IMG/VR virus record: IMGVR_UViG_3300036770_003657
Coordinates: 186,001 to 250,000 of that record
Reading direction: 5' to 3' (one strand)
From: a virus
DNA length: 64,000 nucleotides
Part shown: piece after piece, positions 25,144-33,061 of the stretch
Position numbering within the stretch: position 1 is the stretch's first letter
Layout of the letters: each line of letters begins with the position of its first letter
Notes under the pieces: generated by a model
Seen by the model: only the letters and a program-made list of their open reading frames with translations
What the model was told of the DNA's origin: nothing
Databases searched by the model: none
Translations under genes and position numbers: made by a program

Positions 25144-27809
25144 GCTTCAAATTCAAATAGTTGATTGAATGTGTTCGATTCCTGCGTGTTTATAATCTTC
25201 CATTTTAGAACACCGATAAGATTTTCTAATTTACTATCTATAATGGTGTCTTCCATGGCAGCATGGTCAAAAGGTAACTCCTTAAACCATTGTGGCAATC
25301 TTAATTCATCTACAGGATATGCTACGCTGGTATAATTTAATGGATTAGGTTTTAGTTTACATACTACTACTTTCATACCGTCAACAATATTCATTGAATA
25401 TTTGTCACCATTCATACGTTTAAGAGTGTTCCAGTTAATAGCAGCTCTAACGTGTCCTGGCATATTGGCCTTACCCTGTTTGCGCTCTTTTTCCTCATAG
25501 TCAGTAATATTATTGGCACGACGTGGACTACCTTTTTCCCAACCAGGACGTGACTTAAAGTTTAGTCTAAATTCAGTAATATAGTCTAATACACTGGTTT
25601 CGTCATGTCCAGTAAGCACCATCTCTAGTACTTGACTTAAAAAGTCCTGTATGAATTCTGGAGTATCAGATCTTTTAAGATCCAGTCCCATGGCCTTGAT
25701 CTTGCCTGGTTTATCTTCTAAGTCCTGTCGTTTACCTTCTTTATCATAATACAGTACACTATAGCGTTTTTTGGTAATGAATAATCCTTTACTGGCCACT
25801 AGTTCACGTCCTGCCTTAATTACACTGCCTCTTGATTTAGGACAATGAAATGCTTGCATCATAAAGTCTGGGAATGAAGTATTCACTACATCTGCTACAC
25901 CATCATACAATTGTATAACAGTTTCTTTGGTCCAAGGTATGATACCTTTATCTATATCTTTTTTCAGCGTACGATAAGCACTAAAGTAGGCACTGTCAGT
26001 ATCACCATAAATTATGCTACGACCAACATGATCATAGTCACCAGTGATAACCTCATTTATCTTAGCAGCCATGTGCTTGGTAATTTGCCTGCCACTAAGG
26101 GTAGTACTTTGCCCAATACGCTTATCAAAAAACCTACACCCAGGATTAAGAATAGCGCCATAAAGACTGTTAAGGTTAATCTTCTTAACCAACTGTCGTT
26201 TATCCCAGTATTCTTCCTCAATTTTATTTCCAGCATTTATAGCCTCCTTAAGTTTGGCCTGCATTTCTTTACGTTCTTTGTACCAACGTTCAAGTAATCC
26301 TGGAATTACTCCTTCCTTCTCATAGGTGAATATTGTACCGTTAGCACTGAGCATCCATGGTTGATTGCTGTCAAAGATCAGTTTATATGCTTCAGCAGCA
26401 CTAACTATGTCATGACCACCTTCTTCCCAGTCAATAATAATTTCAGTACCAATCTCCTTATTCATTACTGCGTCATATTCCATGCTACCAAAACGACCTT
26501 CCCATGACCCAGCAAAGCTCTTACCCTTGGCCATTTGCTCGTTCATATAAGTATCAGTCATTGTTTGACGTAGTTGACCAACGATAGTTTCTGGACCCAT
26601 GTTAAGAGCACGAATAGCACTGGGATATAGACTGTTAATGTCCACACTGCCTATCCAATCGTGTATACCTTCTTTGGGATGAGCTACATAAGCACCAGCA
26701 GCACTACCATCATCACGTTCAGCTTTTCTAGTACGATTAGGAACTACTAGTCCTCTACGATGTGCTTCATTGATAATGGCCTGTTCTGTGACTGCCACAG
26801 CGCCCATTGTAGTTTGTAGCAGTACAGTGTTTTCATGGGCTAGTGTATTGGCTAGATCAATAAATCTTAGTTTACGATCTAGCTTATCTAATAAGGCACA
26901 GTCTTGACGATTGTATTCAATAAACTTGGCAAAGTCAGTATTGTAAAGTTGATCCAGTGTACCTTCATATACTGTCTTACGTTCTCCTACTTCCATCTCA
27001 CCAATAGCATCCAGTCTATAAGTATGTCTTTCTTCATAAGTATATCTGCGATAAAGTTCTAAACTATCAAGATGCACTCGACCAACTAGGTCATAGGTTG
27101 TAGCAGTTTTTCCAAACTTTTCATATTCTCTACGTTTGGGATAATGGTTCCATAAACAAAAGCGTCTTGTATCATCTTTACTCAATACTTTGGTAACACG
27201 ATTTACAGTGTAGGGGATATCATAGCCTTCACTGTTCCAACCTGTTAATACATCAGCATCTTCAATCAAGTTTAAAAAAGTATCCAACATATCAGCTTCA
27301 TTATCAAAGAGGTGTGTATTAGGAAAGTCTTTGACTAACTTTTCTGCCTCTTTAATATTTAGGCCTTTAGGTGGAATAGCCAGTGTGACCAATGTATCGA
27401 GCCATTGTAAATGTACACTGATGGCAGTGATGGGCATAAAAGCATCATCTGGACTAGCATATCCACGTTCTGGATCAAAGTCTACCTCAATGTCAAAAAA
27501 TGCTACCTGTAGTTTTGGTGCTTCAGCATTGAGATATTGATCACTTAAACAGACAAATATTTGGTTAATATCTGCTTCATAGATCTTTTTATTTGAGTTA
27601 ATTTTAAGTTCTTTGTGGAAATCCTTTTGTGTTTTACAAATAGTTCTACTTACTGGGGTTCCATATATACTGGTATATTTTCCTTTGGAGTCGTCCGAGT
27701 AAAATACGAACTTAGCAGGATATTCTTTAAAAACACGTTGACCCTTGCGGTCACGTTCCACGACCTTGACAATATCATTGTCCCGATCAAAATAGGCATC
27801 TACATACAT
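25140..27809 (-). CDS. Family B DNA polymerase (gp43-like)
   Basis: 889 residues (T4 gp43 is 898). All motifs are present in order: exonuclease FFDIEVD, WNSEGYDIPY and IEYNRQDC; polymerase VDINSLYPS, KKINLNSLYG and IIYGDTDS; and the KKRYSVL motif. It is the replicative polymerase with proofreading. A GGGAG ribosome site precedes the ATG. Codon use and orientation match the neighbouring replication genes. No intron or intein is apparent. Confidence 0.97.
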   Translation of the reverse strand: MYVDAYFDRDNDIVKVVERDRKGQRVFKEYPAKFVFYSDDSKGKYTSIYGTPVSRTICKTQKDFHKELKINSNKKIYEADINQIFVCLSDQYLNAEAPKLQVAFFDIEVDFDPERGYASPDDAFMPITAISVHLQWLDTLVTLAIPPKGLNIKEAEKLVKDFPNTHLFDNEADMLDTFLNLIEDADVLTGWNSEGYDIPYTVNRVTKVLSKDDTRRFCLWNHYPKRREYEKFGKTATTYDLVGRVHLDSLELYRRYTYEERHTYRLDAIGEMEVGERKTVYEGTLDQLYNTDFAKFIEYNRQDCALLDKLDRKLRFIDLANTLAHENTVLLQTTMGAVAVTEQAIINEAHRRGLVVPNRTRKAERDDGSAAGAYVAHPKEGIHDWIGSVDINSLYPSAIRALNMGPETIVGQLRQTMTDTYMNEQMAKGKSFAGSWEGRFGSMEYDAVMNKEIGTEIIIDWEEGGHDIVSAAEAYKLIFDSNQPWMLSANGTIFTYEKEGVIPGLLERWYKERKEMQAKLKEAINAGNKIEEEYWDKRQLVKKINLNSLYGAILNPGCRFFDKRIGQSTTLSGRQITKHMAAKINEVITGDYDHVGRSIIYGDTDSAYFSAYRTLKKDIDKGIIPWTKETVIQLYDGVADVVNTSFPDFMMQAFHCPKSRGSVIKAGRELVASKGLFITKKRYSVLYYDKEGKRQDLEDKPGKIKAMGLDLKRSDTPEFIQDFLSQVLEMVLTGHDETSVLDYITEFRLNFKSRPGWEKGSPRRANNITDYEEKERKQGKANMPGHVRAAINWNTLKRMNGDKYSMNIVDGMKVVVCKLKPNPLNYTSVAYPVDELRLPQWFKELPFDHAAMEDTIIDSKLENLIGVLKWKIINTQESNTFNQLFEFEA

Positions 27810-27873
27810 TATAATCTCCCTTGTGATTTGAGGCTCACAAATACCATTGTAGTGACTTATGGCTCACTGGGCC

Positions 27874-28089
27874 TTACATATATACTTTAATTATGCCTAC
27901 AACATAGATTAAAGTAATAACTATCTGCATTACTGTTAGGCTCCACTTGCGCCATATTACACCTAGTATTACCCAACCAAGATTTCCTATCAACAATACC
28001 CAAAGGTTTAAGGGAAATATATTGAAACTAGTTAGAGCAACACCTGCTAGTAATACAATGGTACAGAGCCATTCAAATGCTGTCAGCAT
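27874..28089 (-). CDS. Small integral membrane protein
   Basis: 71 residues from MLTAFEWLC; the frame is open 15 codons upstream, but the ATG at 28089 overlaps the dsbA stop (TAATG), which is the normal coupled arrangement. Three hydrophobic segments fit membrane helices (LCTIVLLAGVALTSF, LWVLLIGNLGWVILGVIW, VMQIVITLIYVVGII). No function is known. It is co-transcribed with dsbA. A role in lysis inhibition or membrane modification is conceivable but unsupported. Confidence 0.7.
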   Translation of the reverse strand: MLTAFEWLCTIVLLAGVALTSFNIFPLNLWVLLIGNLGWVILGVIWRKWSLTVMQIVITLIYVVGIIKVYM

Positions 28090-28346
28090 TAGATTTTTTT
28101 GGTAATATCCAAAATTGCTTCTACTTCTTTCCAATCATTATCGTAGTTGCTCCAATCACCCTTATGTGCGATTTTGATAGCACGATTGATAACACTGGTT
28201 TTTACGTTTAGTTCTTCGGCTACTGCTTTAACGGTTTCTTTAAGACCTTCTTGGAGATCTTCAATTTCACGAAGAACAGTGCTGCCTTCGTTAATCAATT
28301 TCTCCAATTTTGCTTTTTCTTCAGGTCCGTAAATTCTTGTGGTCAT
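28089..28346 (-). CDS. dsbA: DsbA-like double-stranded-DNA-binding late transcription protein
   Basis: 85 residues from ATG at 28346; a TTG two codons upstream is less likely because GAGG is spaced for the ATG. The helical layout EKLINEGSTVLREIEDLQEGL, then TVKAVAEELNVKTSVINRAIKIA, matches T4 DsbA (89 residues), which binds late promoters and stimulates late transcription. The name is the T4 one and is unrelated to thiol oxidoreductase DsbA. The call rests on recalled similarity. A sigma-70 promoter for it overlaps the divergent promoter of the next gene. Confidence 0.75.
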   Translation of the reverse strand: MTTRIYGPEEKAKLEKLINEGSTVLREIEDLQEGLKETVKAVAEELNVKTSVINRAIKIAHKGDWSNYDNDWKEVEAILDITKKI

Positions 28347-28374
28347 TGACAATCCTCTAAAGTGAATATATAAT
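28346..28374 (+). promoter_or_regulatory. Consensus sigma-70 promoter for the secreted HExxH gene
   Basis: TTGACA (28346-28351), a spacer of exactly 17 bp and TATAAT (28369-28374), both perfect. The ATG of the secreted protein is at 28407, behind AAGGTG. Its -10 box shares bases 28370-28374 with the opposing dsbA promoter, so polymerase cannot sit on both. Confidence 0.85.
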
Positions 28375-28398
28375 ACATGTATTGTTAACTTAAGTCAA
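28370..28398 (-). promoter_or_regulatory. Sigma-70 promoter for dsbA, overlapping the opposing promoter
   Basis: On the minus strand TTGACT (28393-28398), a 17-bp spacer and TATTAT (28370-28375), each 5 of 6. Just beyond the -10 box is the palindrome ATACATGTAT (28373-28382). It drives dsbA and the small membrane gene. Confidence 0.75.
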
Positions 28399-28406
28399 GG
28401 TGTTCT

Positions 28407-28730
28407 ATGAAAAAAGTCATTGCTAGTTTACTCGTTGCTTATTCCAGTGCCAGTTTAGCCTATTTGGGCACTTGGAATGATCCCTTGAAGCCATTTGATG
28501 CTACAAAAAATGATATCAGCAAAATGAGCATAACTTGGAAAATTACTGATGATGTAGTTGGCGAATGTAATAAGGCAAATAGGGCTATGGGATTTACCAA
28601 ACCATTAGGTCCTTTGACTGCCTGTAGTTTTTGGAAATTTGATACTTGTACCATTATCACCAGTAAAACTCCTACCATGCATGAAGTTGGGCATGAGCTT
28701 AGGCATTGCTACCAAGGAAATTGGCATTAA
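28407..28730 (+). CDS. Secreted protein with HExxH zinc-protease-like motif
   Basis: 107 residues and the only plus-strand gene between 5.4 and 48 kb. A signal peptide is clear (MKKVIASLLVAYSSASLA, cleavage near residue 18). The C-terminus holds HEVGHELRHC (H92, E93, H96, H100), an HExxH motif with a further His as in gluzincin/metzincin-type sites, but the protein ends seven residues later, so a full peptidase fold is doubtful. Four other cysteines could form disulfides in the periplasm. It resembles small host-type secreted proteins, so it may be a captured bacterial gene. Its perfect sigma-70 promoter suggests early expression. Confidence 0.75.
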   Translation: MKKVIASLLVAYSSASLAYLGTWNDPLKPFDATKNDISKMSITWKITDDVVGECNKANRAMGFTKPLGPLTACSFWKFDTCTIITSKTPTMHEVGHELRHCYQGNWH

Positions 28731-28751
28731 AAATCTTTTTTGCCTTTTTCT

Positions 28752-29744
28752 CTACGATTTTGCTGGTCTTGGTGCTGATTTAGCACCACTATCACCGCCA
28801 GGGTTAGGAATTCCGCCATTACCTCTTAATTTAGTATGTCTCAGAAGTAATTTATCAACATCTGGATTGCGGCCCATATGCTTGCCTAATTTATCTGCTA
28901 ATAAGGCTAATTCTTGTTCTTCTTCTGGGCTTAATCCACCTGCACCTGCTGCGGCAGGATTAGCAGCAATACCACCTGGTTTACCACCTGGTTTACCACC
29001 TGGAGTATTAGTGCTACCATCTGGACGTGCTCCGTAAAGTGCTAGGCCCCCTGCTGCTGCTAGGGCTGCTGCCGACTTAGCAACATTGTTATTAGATGGA
29101 GTTCTGCCTGTTGGAATCTGTTTGATTAGTTCATCAGCACTTGGTTCTACTTTAGATGTTGCGGCACGACCTATATCATCTGCACTTGAAGCTGCTCCTT
29201 TGAGCCCTGCTTGAGCACTGTATCTAGCTAGAAGGTCATCCAAACCTTGTTTTCCTATATTTGTTACTGTTGGAAATACTTCTGCTCCAATAGCTGCCGC
29301 TTTAGGTGCAAATTGTTCATCTATCTGTGCTAGTTTAGTTCTAATTGCCTTAATTTGATCTACACTATTCATATTAAAATCTTCTTTGACATCTTTTTTT
29401 GTCTGGTTATCTTTATACCATTGTTGTATATCTCTACCAACGTTGGCGGCATCTCCCATGCCACCAAGCGTCCAACCTCCAGGACCAGGAATAAGATATC
29501 CTGCTGCGGCTAATGCTGAAATGACTGCACCGGTTCTATCACCTTTTTGAAACCTATCCCAAGCGTTCTTTAGTGCTAGACCACTGCCTAATCCTGGAAC
29601 CATTTTAGCTAATTGTTTTGTTCCTAGTTCTTTACCAACCACTGCCATACCAGCTGCACCTGCACCTGCATCTTTAGCCAAGTCTAATGCCCCGTAGCCA
29701 GTATCATCTTCTACTAAAGAAATATAATTTTTTATGCTTTTCAT
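28752..29744 (-). CDS. Putative head-packaged protein, Ala/Gly-rich
   Basis: 330 residues. The N-terminus MKSIKNYISLVEDD resembles the T4 capsid-targeting sequence and offers an LVE site for prohead-protease cleavage. It then alternates hydrophobic Gly/Ala segments (GAGAAGMAVVGKEL, AVISALAAAGYLIPGPGG, SAAALAAAGGLALYG) with acidic helices, and ends in Pro/Gly-rich repeats (PGGKPGGKPGG). Such segments might insert in membranes during DNA entry. It is last in a run of similar genes. No homologue is recognised; virion protein is inferred. Confidence 0.6.
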   Translation of the reverse strand: MKSIKNYISLVEDDTGYGALDLAKDAGAGAAGMAVVGKELGTKQLAKMVPGLGSGLALKNAWDRFQKGDRTGAVISALAAAGYLIPGPGGWTLGGMGDAANVGRDIQQWYKDNQTKKDVKEDFNMNSVDQIKAIRTKLAQIDEQFAPKAAAIGAEVFPTVTNIGKQGLDDLLARYSAQAGLKGAASSADDIGRAATSKVEPSADELIKQIPTGRTPSNNNVAKSAAALAAAGGLALYGARPDGSTNTPGGKPGGKPGGIAANPAAAGAGGLSPEEEQELALLADKLGKHMGRNPDVDKLLLRHTKLRGNGGIPNPGGDSGAKSAPRPAKS

Positions 29745-31069
29745 ATTTTAAAGGCCCTAATTCTATCTAATATTATATCATCGGCTAGGCGATCTACTGA
29801 TTCCTTTTGTGCCTGAGCTGGTGCTGCTGGACTTGCTGCTTGACCGTCTTCTGGAAATGGTTTAAATGTGTACGATCTTCCTGTACGTTCCCAATATCCC
29901 ATTTTTCCAGTTCTTCGATCTCTCGCAGCAGGTTCTCCGTTTGGTCCTTTTTGTGGTGCCGTTGCTGGTGCCGCCGGTGCTGCTGGTGCTGCTGGTGCTG
30001 CTGGCGGCATAGTACCTTGCATGACATGTGGACTAGTTGCTGCCCCAGGAGGTGGATTAGCTGCTCCTCCACCACTCATACCTCTGGCAATTTTGTCCAT
30101 AGTGTCACCTGCTTTTACTACATAAGTACCACCACCTGGCATTTTTAATTGTTGACCAGGATATATTTTATTAATATCTTTGATTTGTGGATTTAATTTA
30201 TGTATGGCCTGTGCCCCTGCACTGCCCTTATATCCTTGTGCAGCAGGTTTATTAGTCTGTTGACTCGCAGGTGGATTAGCAGCACCTCCTGCACCTTTTT
30301 CTAATTTATCTAATAGTTCACCAAATCTTTTTACATCGTTAGGATCAATAGTTCCTGGATCTTCCTCACCTTGATTATTAGTTGATCCAGGAACTTCAGC
30401 AGCAGACGGAGGATTAGTAGCAATACCACCTGGTTCTTGCCAATTAGCTAAATCAGTTCCAGGATTACCTGGTTGTATGTCTGGACTGCGTACTGGATGT
30501 GATGTTGCTACAGGAGCATTGCTACCAGCGTATCCATAATTTTCTGGATCTTCACCACCACCTGCGTCTGCATCGTCAGCCCCTATAGTAGTTGGTGGAA
30601 CATATTCACCTGGATTGGCAGCTATACCTTGATGTTCTTGTCCACCACTCATCACAGGTTGTCCATCACTACTTCTAACTATTTGTCCATCGCTACCACG
30701 TAATGGTTCACGTCGAATATTTGGTGGTTGTGTTTCTCCATCTTCATCTACTCCCATATCCTGCATAAGAGCTTTGGCGATACTACCTCTAAATTCTGGC
30801 ATTGGTGTAGTTTGACTTTGTTTAGCTACCATTCTATAGTCAGGGTGTACTTGAGCTAGACTTTTTTCTGCATCAGCAGCAGCTTGACTAAATCCTTGAG
30901 CTCTTAATTTTTTAATATGTGCTAACCAAGCAGCCACTTTAGCAGCAGCAGTGCCACCCACAAATTCATCTACTTGACCATCTAACGCCATTGGACTAGC
31001 ATCTTCTTTTAGAACTTTTTTACTTTCAATAGCATCCATACGTGCTATCATTGATTTCATATCCATCAT
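29741..31069 (-). CDS. Pro/Ala-rich protein with permuted LysM-like segment
   Basis: 442 residues, mostly low complexity: Pro/Gly/Asn-rich stretches and a PAAPAAPAAP run. A LysM-like sequence lies around residues 285-340, but in the wrong order: the C-terminal half (LNPQIKDINKIYPGQQLKMP) comes before the N-terminal half (YVVKAGDTMDKIARG). The N-terminus MDMKSMIARMDAIESK contains helix-like sequence and a VLKED site. LysM binds peptidoglycan, so this could be a virion protein acting at the cell wall. Overlaps the next gene by 4 bp. Confidence 0.6.
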   Translation of the reverse strand: MMDMKSMIARMDAIESKKVLKEDASPMALDGQVDEFVGGTAAAKVAAWLAHIKKLRAQGFSQAAADAEKSLAQVHPDYRMVAKQSQTTPMPEFRGSIAKALMQDMGVDEDGETQPPNIRREPLRGSDGQIVRSSDGQPVMSGGQEHQGIAANPGEYVPPTTIGADDADAGGGEDPENYGYAGSNAPVATSHPVRSPDIQPGNPGTDLANWQEPGGIATNPPSAAEVPGSTNNQGEEDPGTIDPNDVKRFGELLDKLEKGAGGAANPPASQQTNKPAAQGYKGSAGAQAIHKLNPQIKDINKIYPGQQLKMPGGGTYVVKAGDTMDKIARGMSGGGAANPPPGAATSPHVMQGTMPPAAPAAPAAPAAPATAPQKGPNGEPAARDRRTGKMGYWERTGRSYTFKPFPEDGQAASPAAPAQAQKESVDRLADDIILDRIRAFKI

Positions 31070-33061
31070 TTAATCCTTGTCTGATCCATCAGCCTTTTTA
31101 TGACTCTTATAGCCTTTGTTTTTCATATGCCAGGCCAATGCCCATGGGTTCTTTTCCTTACCATCTTTAGTTTTACCCTTGGTTAGTTCAGGATGTTTTT
31201 TCATAGCCTTTACCGTGCCCTTAAAACCAGGTGGGCTTACTTCTTTAAGGCCAAAACTCTGTAGTATACCTTCACTAATGCTTTCCATCTTAACACAATT
31301 GTCTACAGTTTTGCCACCTTTCTTTTTAGTGCCCATACGCTTATAGCCTTTCCAGCAGGCTTTACCGTCTACACCTTTTTGTTTTTCTTCCGCCACACCT
31401 TGCTCTTTGATCTTGTCTTGAATCTTTTTGTAGCGATGAAAGTTAGCATCTTTATCAGCATCAGTCTTGCCAAACTTACCAGCGTCCATCTTCTTATCAA
31501 TTTCACGCTTGGCATATCCTGGAACAACCTTGCGTAGAGTCTGTGGCAAGCCTTCCGCCACACCTTGCTCTGGCAAATTAGGTTTACGATGTTTTCCATG
31601 TGCATTTTTAATACTGGCTTTCAGACTGTTTATCTGGTCTCTGGATGGGAGACCTTTTCTATTGCCAGCAAGATTAAGGCTATGTTTGATGCCGCTACGA
31701 CCAATGCCCTGCCCCTTTTTCAATAGATCATCGTTATCGAATTCACTGCCTACACCACCCATCCTGCGCTTTTGACCCGGATCGTTTTCTGGACGCTCAG
31801 GAAAATCGTAGCCGTACCCAATGCTGTCATAATCGTCGCTATCCCCGGGCTCTTGAGTATACAATCTGTCTTTGTATTTAGGATCACGCCATTTGGCCGC
31901 TTCCGCCACACCTTGCTCTTTGATGTTTAGTTGCTTTTTTGTATAGGCCACTGCGTCATCCAATGCGGCCAACCCTTTCTGTTCTGAATTCTTACTTAAT
32001 CCAGTATCATATAGTTCATCACCGTTATAGATACGCACCTGCCAGCCCATTCCTGTATCAACCAAATCGTGTCTAAAGTTGCCCACCTTGACAGATTTTA
32101 CTACATTCTTTCCCAAGCCTTCCGCCACAGCCTTCTTTTCATCCTTTTTCTTCTCAGGCTTAACAGGTTTAGCCACATCCTTATCACTTACTGGATAGTC
32201 TCTTAAATGACGAGTAGTAGCATTAGGTTTTTTCACAGCCTCTCTAAGCATTTGAATAAGTTTTGGTAGTGATTTACCTTTAAAACTAGCAGACGTTAGA
32301 TCTGGATATTTGTCTAACAAACGATTAATAGTCTGTTGTCTCATTTTATTACTAAAGTCTTGATCATTTGGACCGTCTCTATCTATACGATCTGTACGTG
32401 GCATACGACCACTTTGACTAAATTGATCATCTCTATTACGACCAAACCTACTCTCTGCTGCGCCACCTACCAGTTTACCTTTAGGATAACCTGTTGGTCC
32501 TGGACTACGTAATTGTCCAGCCTGTCCAATTTTGTGTTTACCTAAACCAGCAAAAGGTATACTATTTTCATCTAAGTTTTTACCTTTATGTTTTTCTTTA
32601 CCCTGCTTTTGATCTTTCTTTTTGTCTTTATGTTTGCCTGCTCCAGTTTGTGGACGTAATGGACCTTGTCTTGGCTTTTGCGGCACACGAGCATCTTCCA
32701 TCATACGTTGTACAATACTACGAACTTGTTCTGTACTCTCATAAGATTCTTGTGATGGTAAAGGAGCAGGTGGACGTGGTCGTTGTCTTGGACTAATACT
32801 ATCTAGTGCTTTCTTTGTAGCAGGCCCAATTTGATCAGCACCTACATAGTCAGTCATCTCTCTGCCACCAGTTACGGTGACTATTTGATAAGCATCAGGT
32901 ATTTTTTGACTGATTAAGATCATTTTATTACTTTGCTGATCTAGTACGCCAGCCATACCGTTATAACGTATGTTAGCAAAGCCATCACCCAACTGGCCTA
33001 TTATTTGCATATTAGGGATGTCAGCCTGCTCAACTAGTTGGATGAAGTTTTTAATAGTCAT
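31070..33061 (-). CDS. Modular basic protein with EQGVAEG repeats, putative head-packaged protein
   Basis: 663 residues, strongly basic and charged. The N-terminus MTIKNFIQLVEQAD fits the capsid-targeting pattern with an LVE site. Further on, unrelated segments are joined by a repeated linker (KKAVAEG, KEQGVAEA, PEQGVAEG, KEQGVAEE) coded by a near-identical GC-rich DNA repeat. Other modules include a WQVRIYNGDELYDTG segment, a CWKGYKRMGTKKKGG block with two cysteines and a C-terminal NPWALAWHMKNKGY block. The function is unknown. The layout suggests cassette assembly of short domains. Confidence 0.6.
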   Translation of the reverse strand: MTIKNFIQLVEQADIPNMQIIGQLGDGFANIRYNGMAGVLDQQSNKMILISQKIPDAYQIVTVTGGREMTDYVGADQIGPATKKALDSISPRQRPRPPAPLPSQESYESTEQVRSIVQRMMEDARVPQKPRQGPLRPQTGAGKHKDKKKDQKQGKEKHKGKNLDENSIPFAGLGKHKIGQAGQLRSPGPTGYPKGKLVGGAAESRFGRNRDDQFSQSGRMPRTDRIDRDGPNDQDFSNKMRQQTINRLLDKYPDLTSASFKGKSLPKLIQMLREAVKKPNATTRHLRDYPVSDKDVAKPVKPEKKKDEKKAVAEGLGKNVVKSVKVGNFRHDLVDTGMGWQVRIYNGDELYDTGLSKNSEQKGLAALDDAVAYTKKQLNIKEQGVAEAAKWRDPKYKDRLYTQEPGDSDDYDSIGYGYDFPERPENDPGQKRRMGGVGSEFDNDDLLKKGQGIGRSGIKHSLNLAGNRKGLPSRDQINSLKASIKNAHGKHRKPNLPEQGVAEGLPQTLRKVVPGYAKREIDKKMDAGKFGKTDADKDANFHRYKKIQDKIKEQGVAEEKQKGVDGKACWKGYKRMGTKKKGGKTVDNCVKMESISEGILQSFGLKEVSPPGFKGTVKAMKKHPELTKGKTKDGKEKNPWALAWHMKNKGYKSHKKADGSDKD
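31388..31406. repeat. GVAEG-encoding interspersed repeat, copy 1
   Basis: TTCCGCCACACCTTGCTCT, 19 bp, identical to copies at 31553 and 31901. It codes on the minus strand for the EQGVAE linker and is more GC-rich than the surrounding gene. Confidence 0.85.
31553..31571. repeat. GVAEG-encoding interspersed repeat, copy 2
   Basis: Identical 19-bp core. It lies between two unrelated protein modules of the same gene. Confidence 0.85.
31901..31919. repeat. GVAEG-encoding interspersed repeat, copy 3
   Basis: Identical 19-bp core, with a further TTGAT shared with copy 1. A partial copy (TTCCGCCACA, 32120-32129) codes the VAEG of KKAVAEG. Confidence 0.85.

Noticed and set aside
29794-30148. Long frames on both strands in the Pro/Ala-rich gene
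   Set aside because: They are shadows of GC-biased repeats such as the PAAP run, with no ribosome site or coding pattern.
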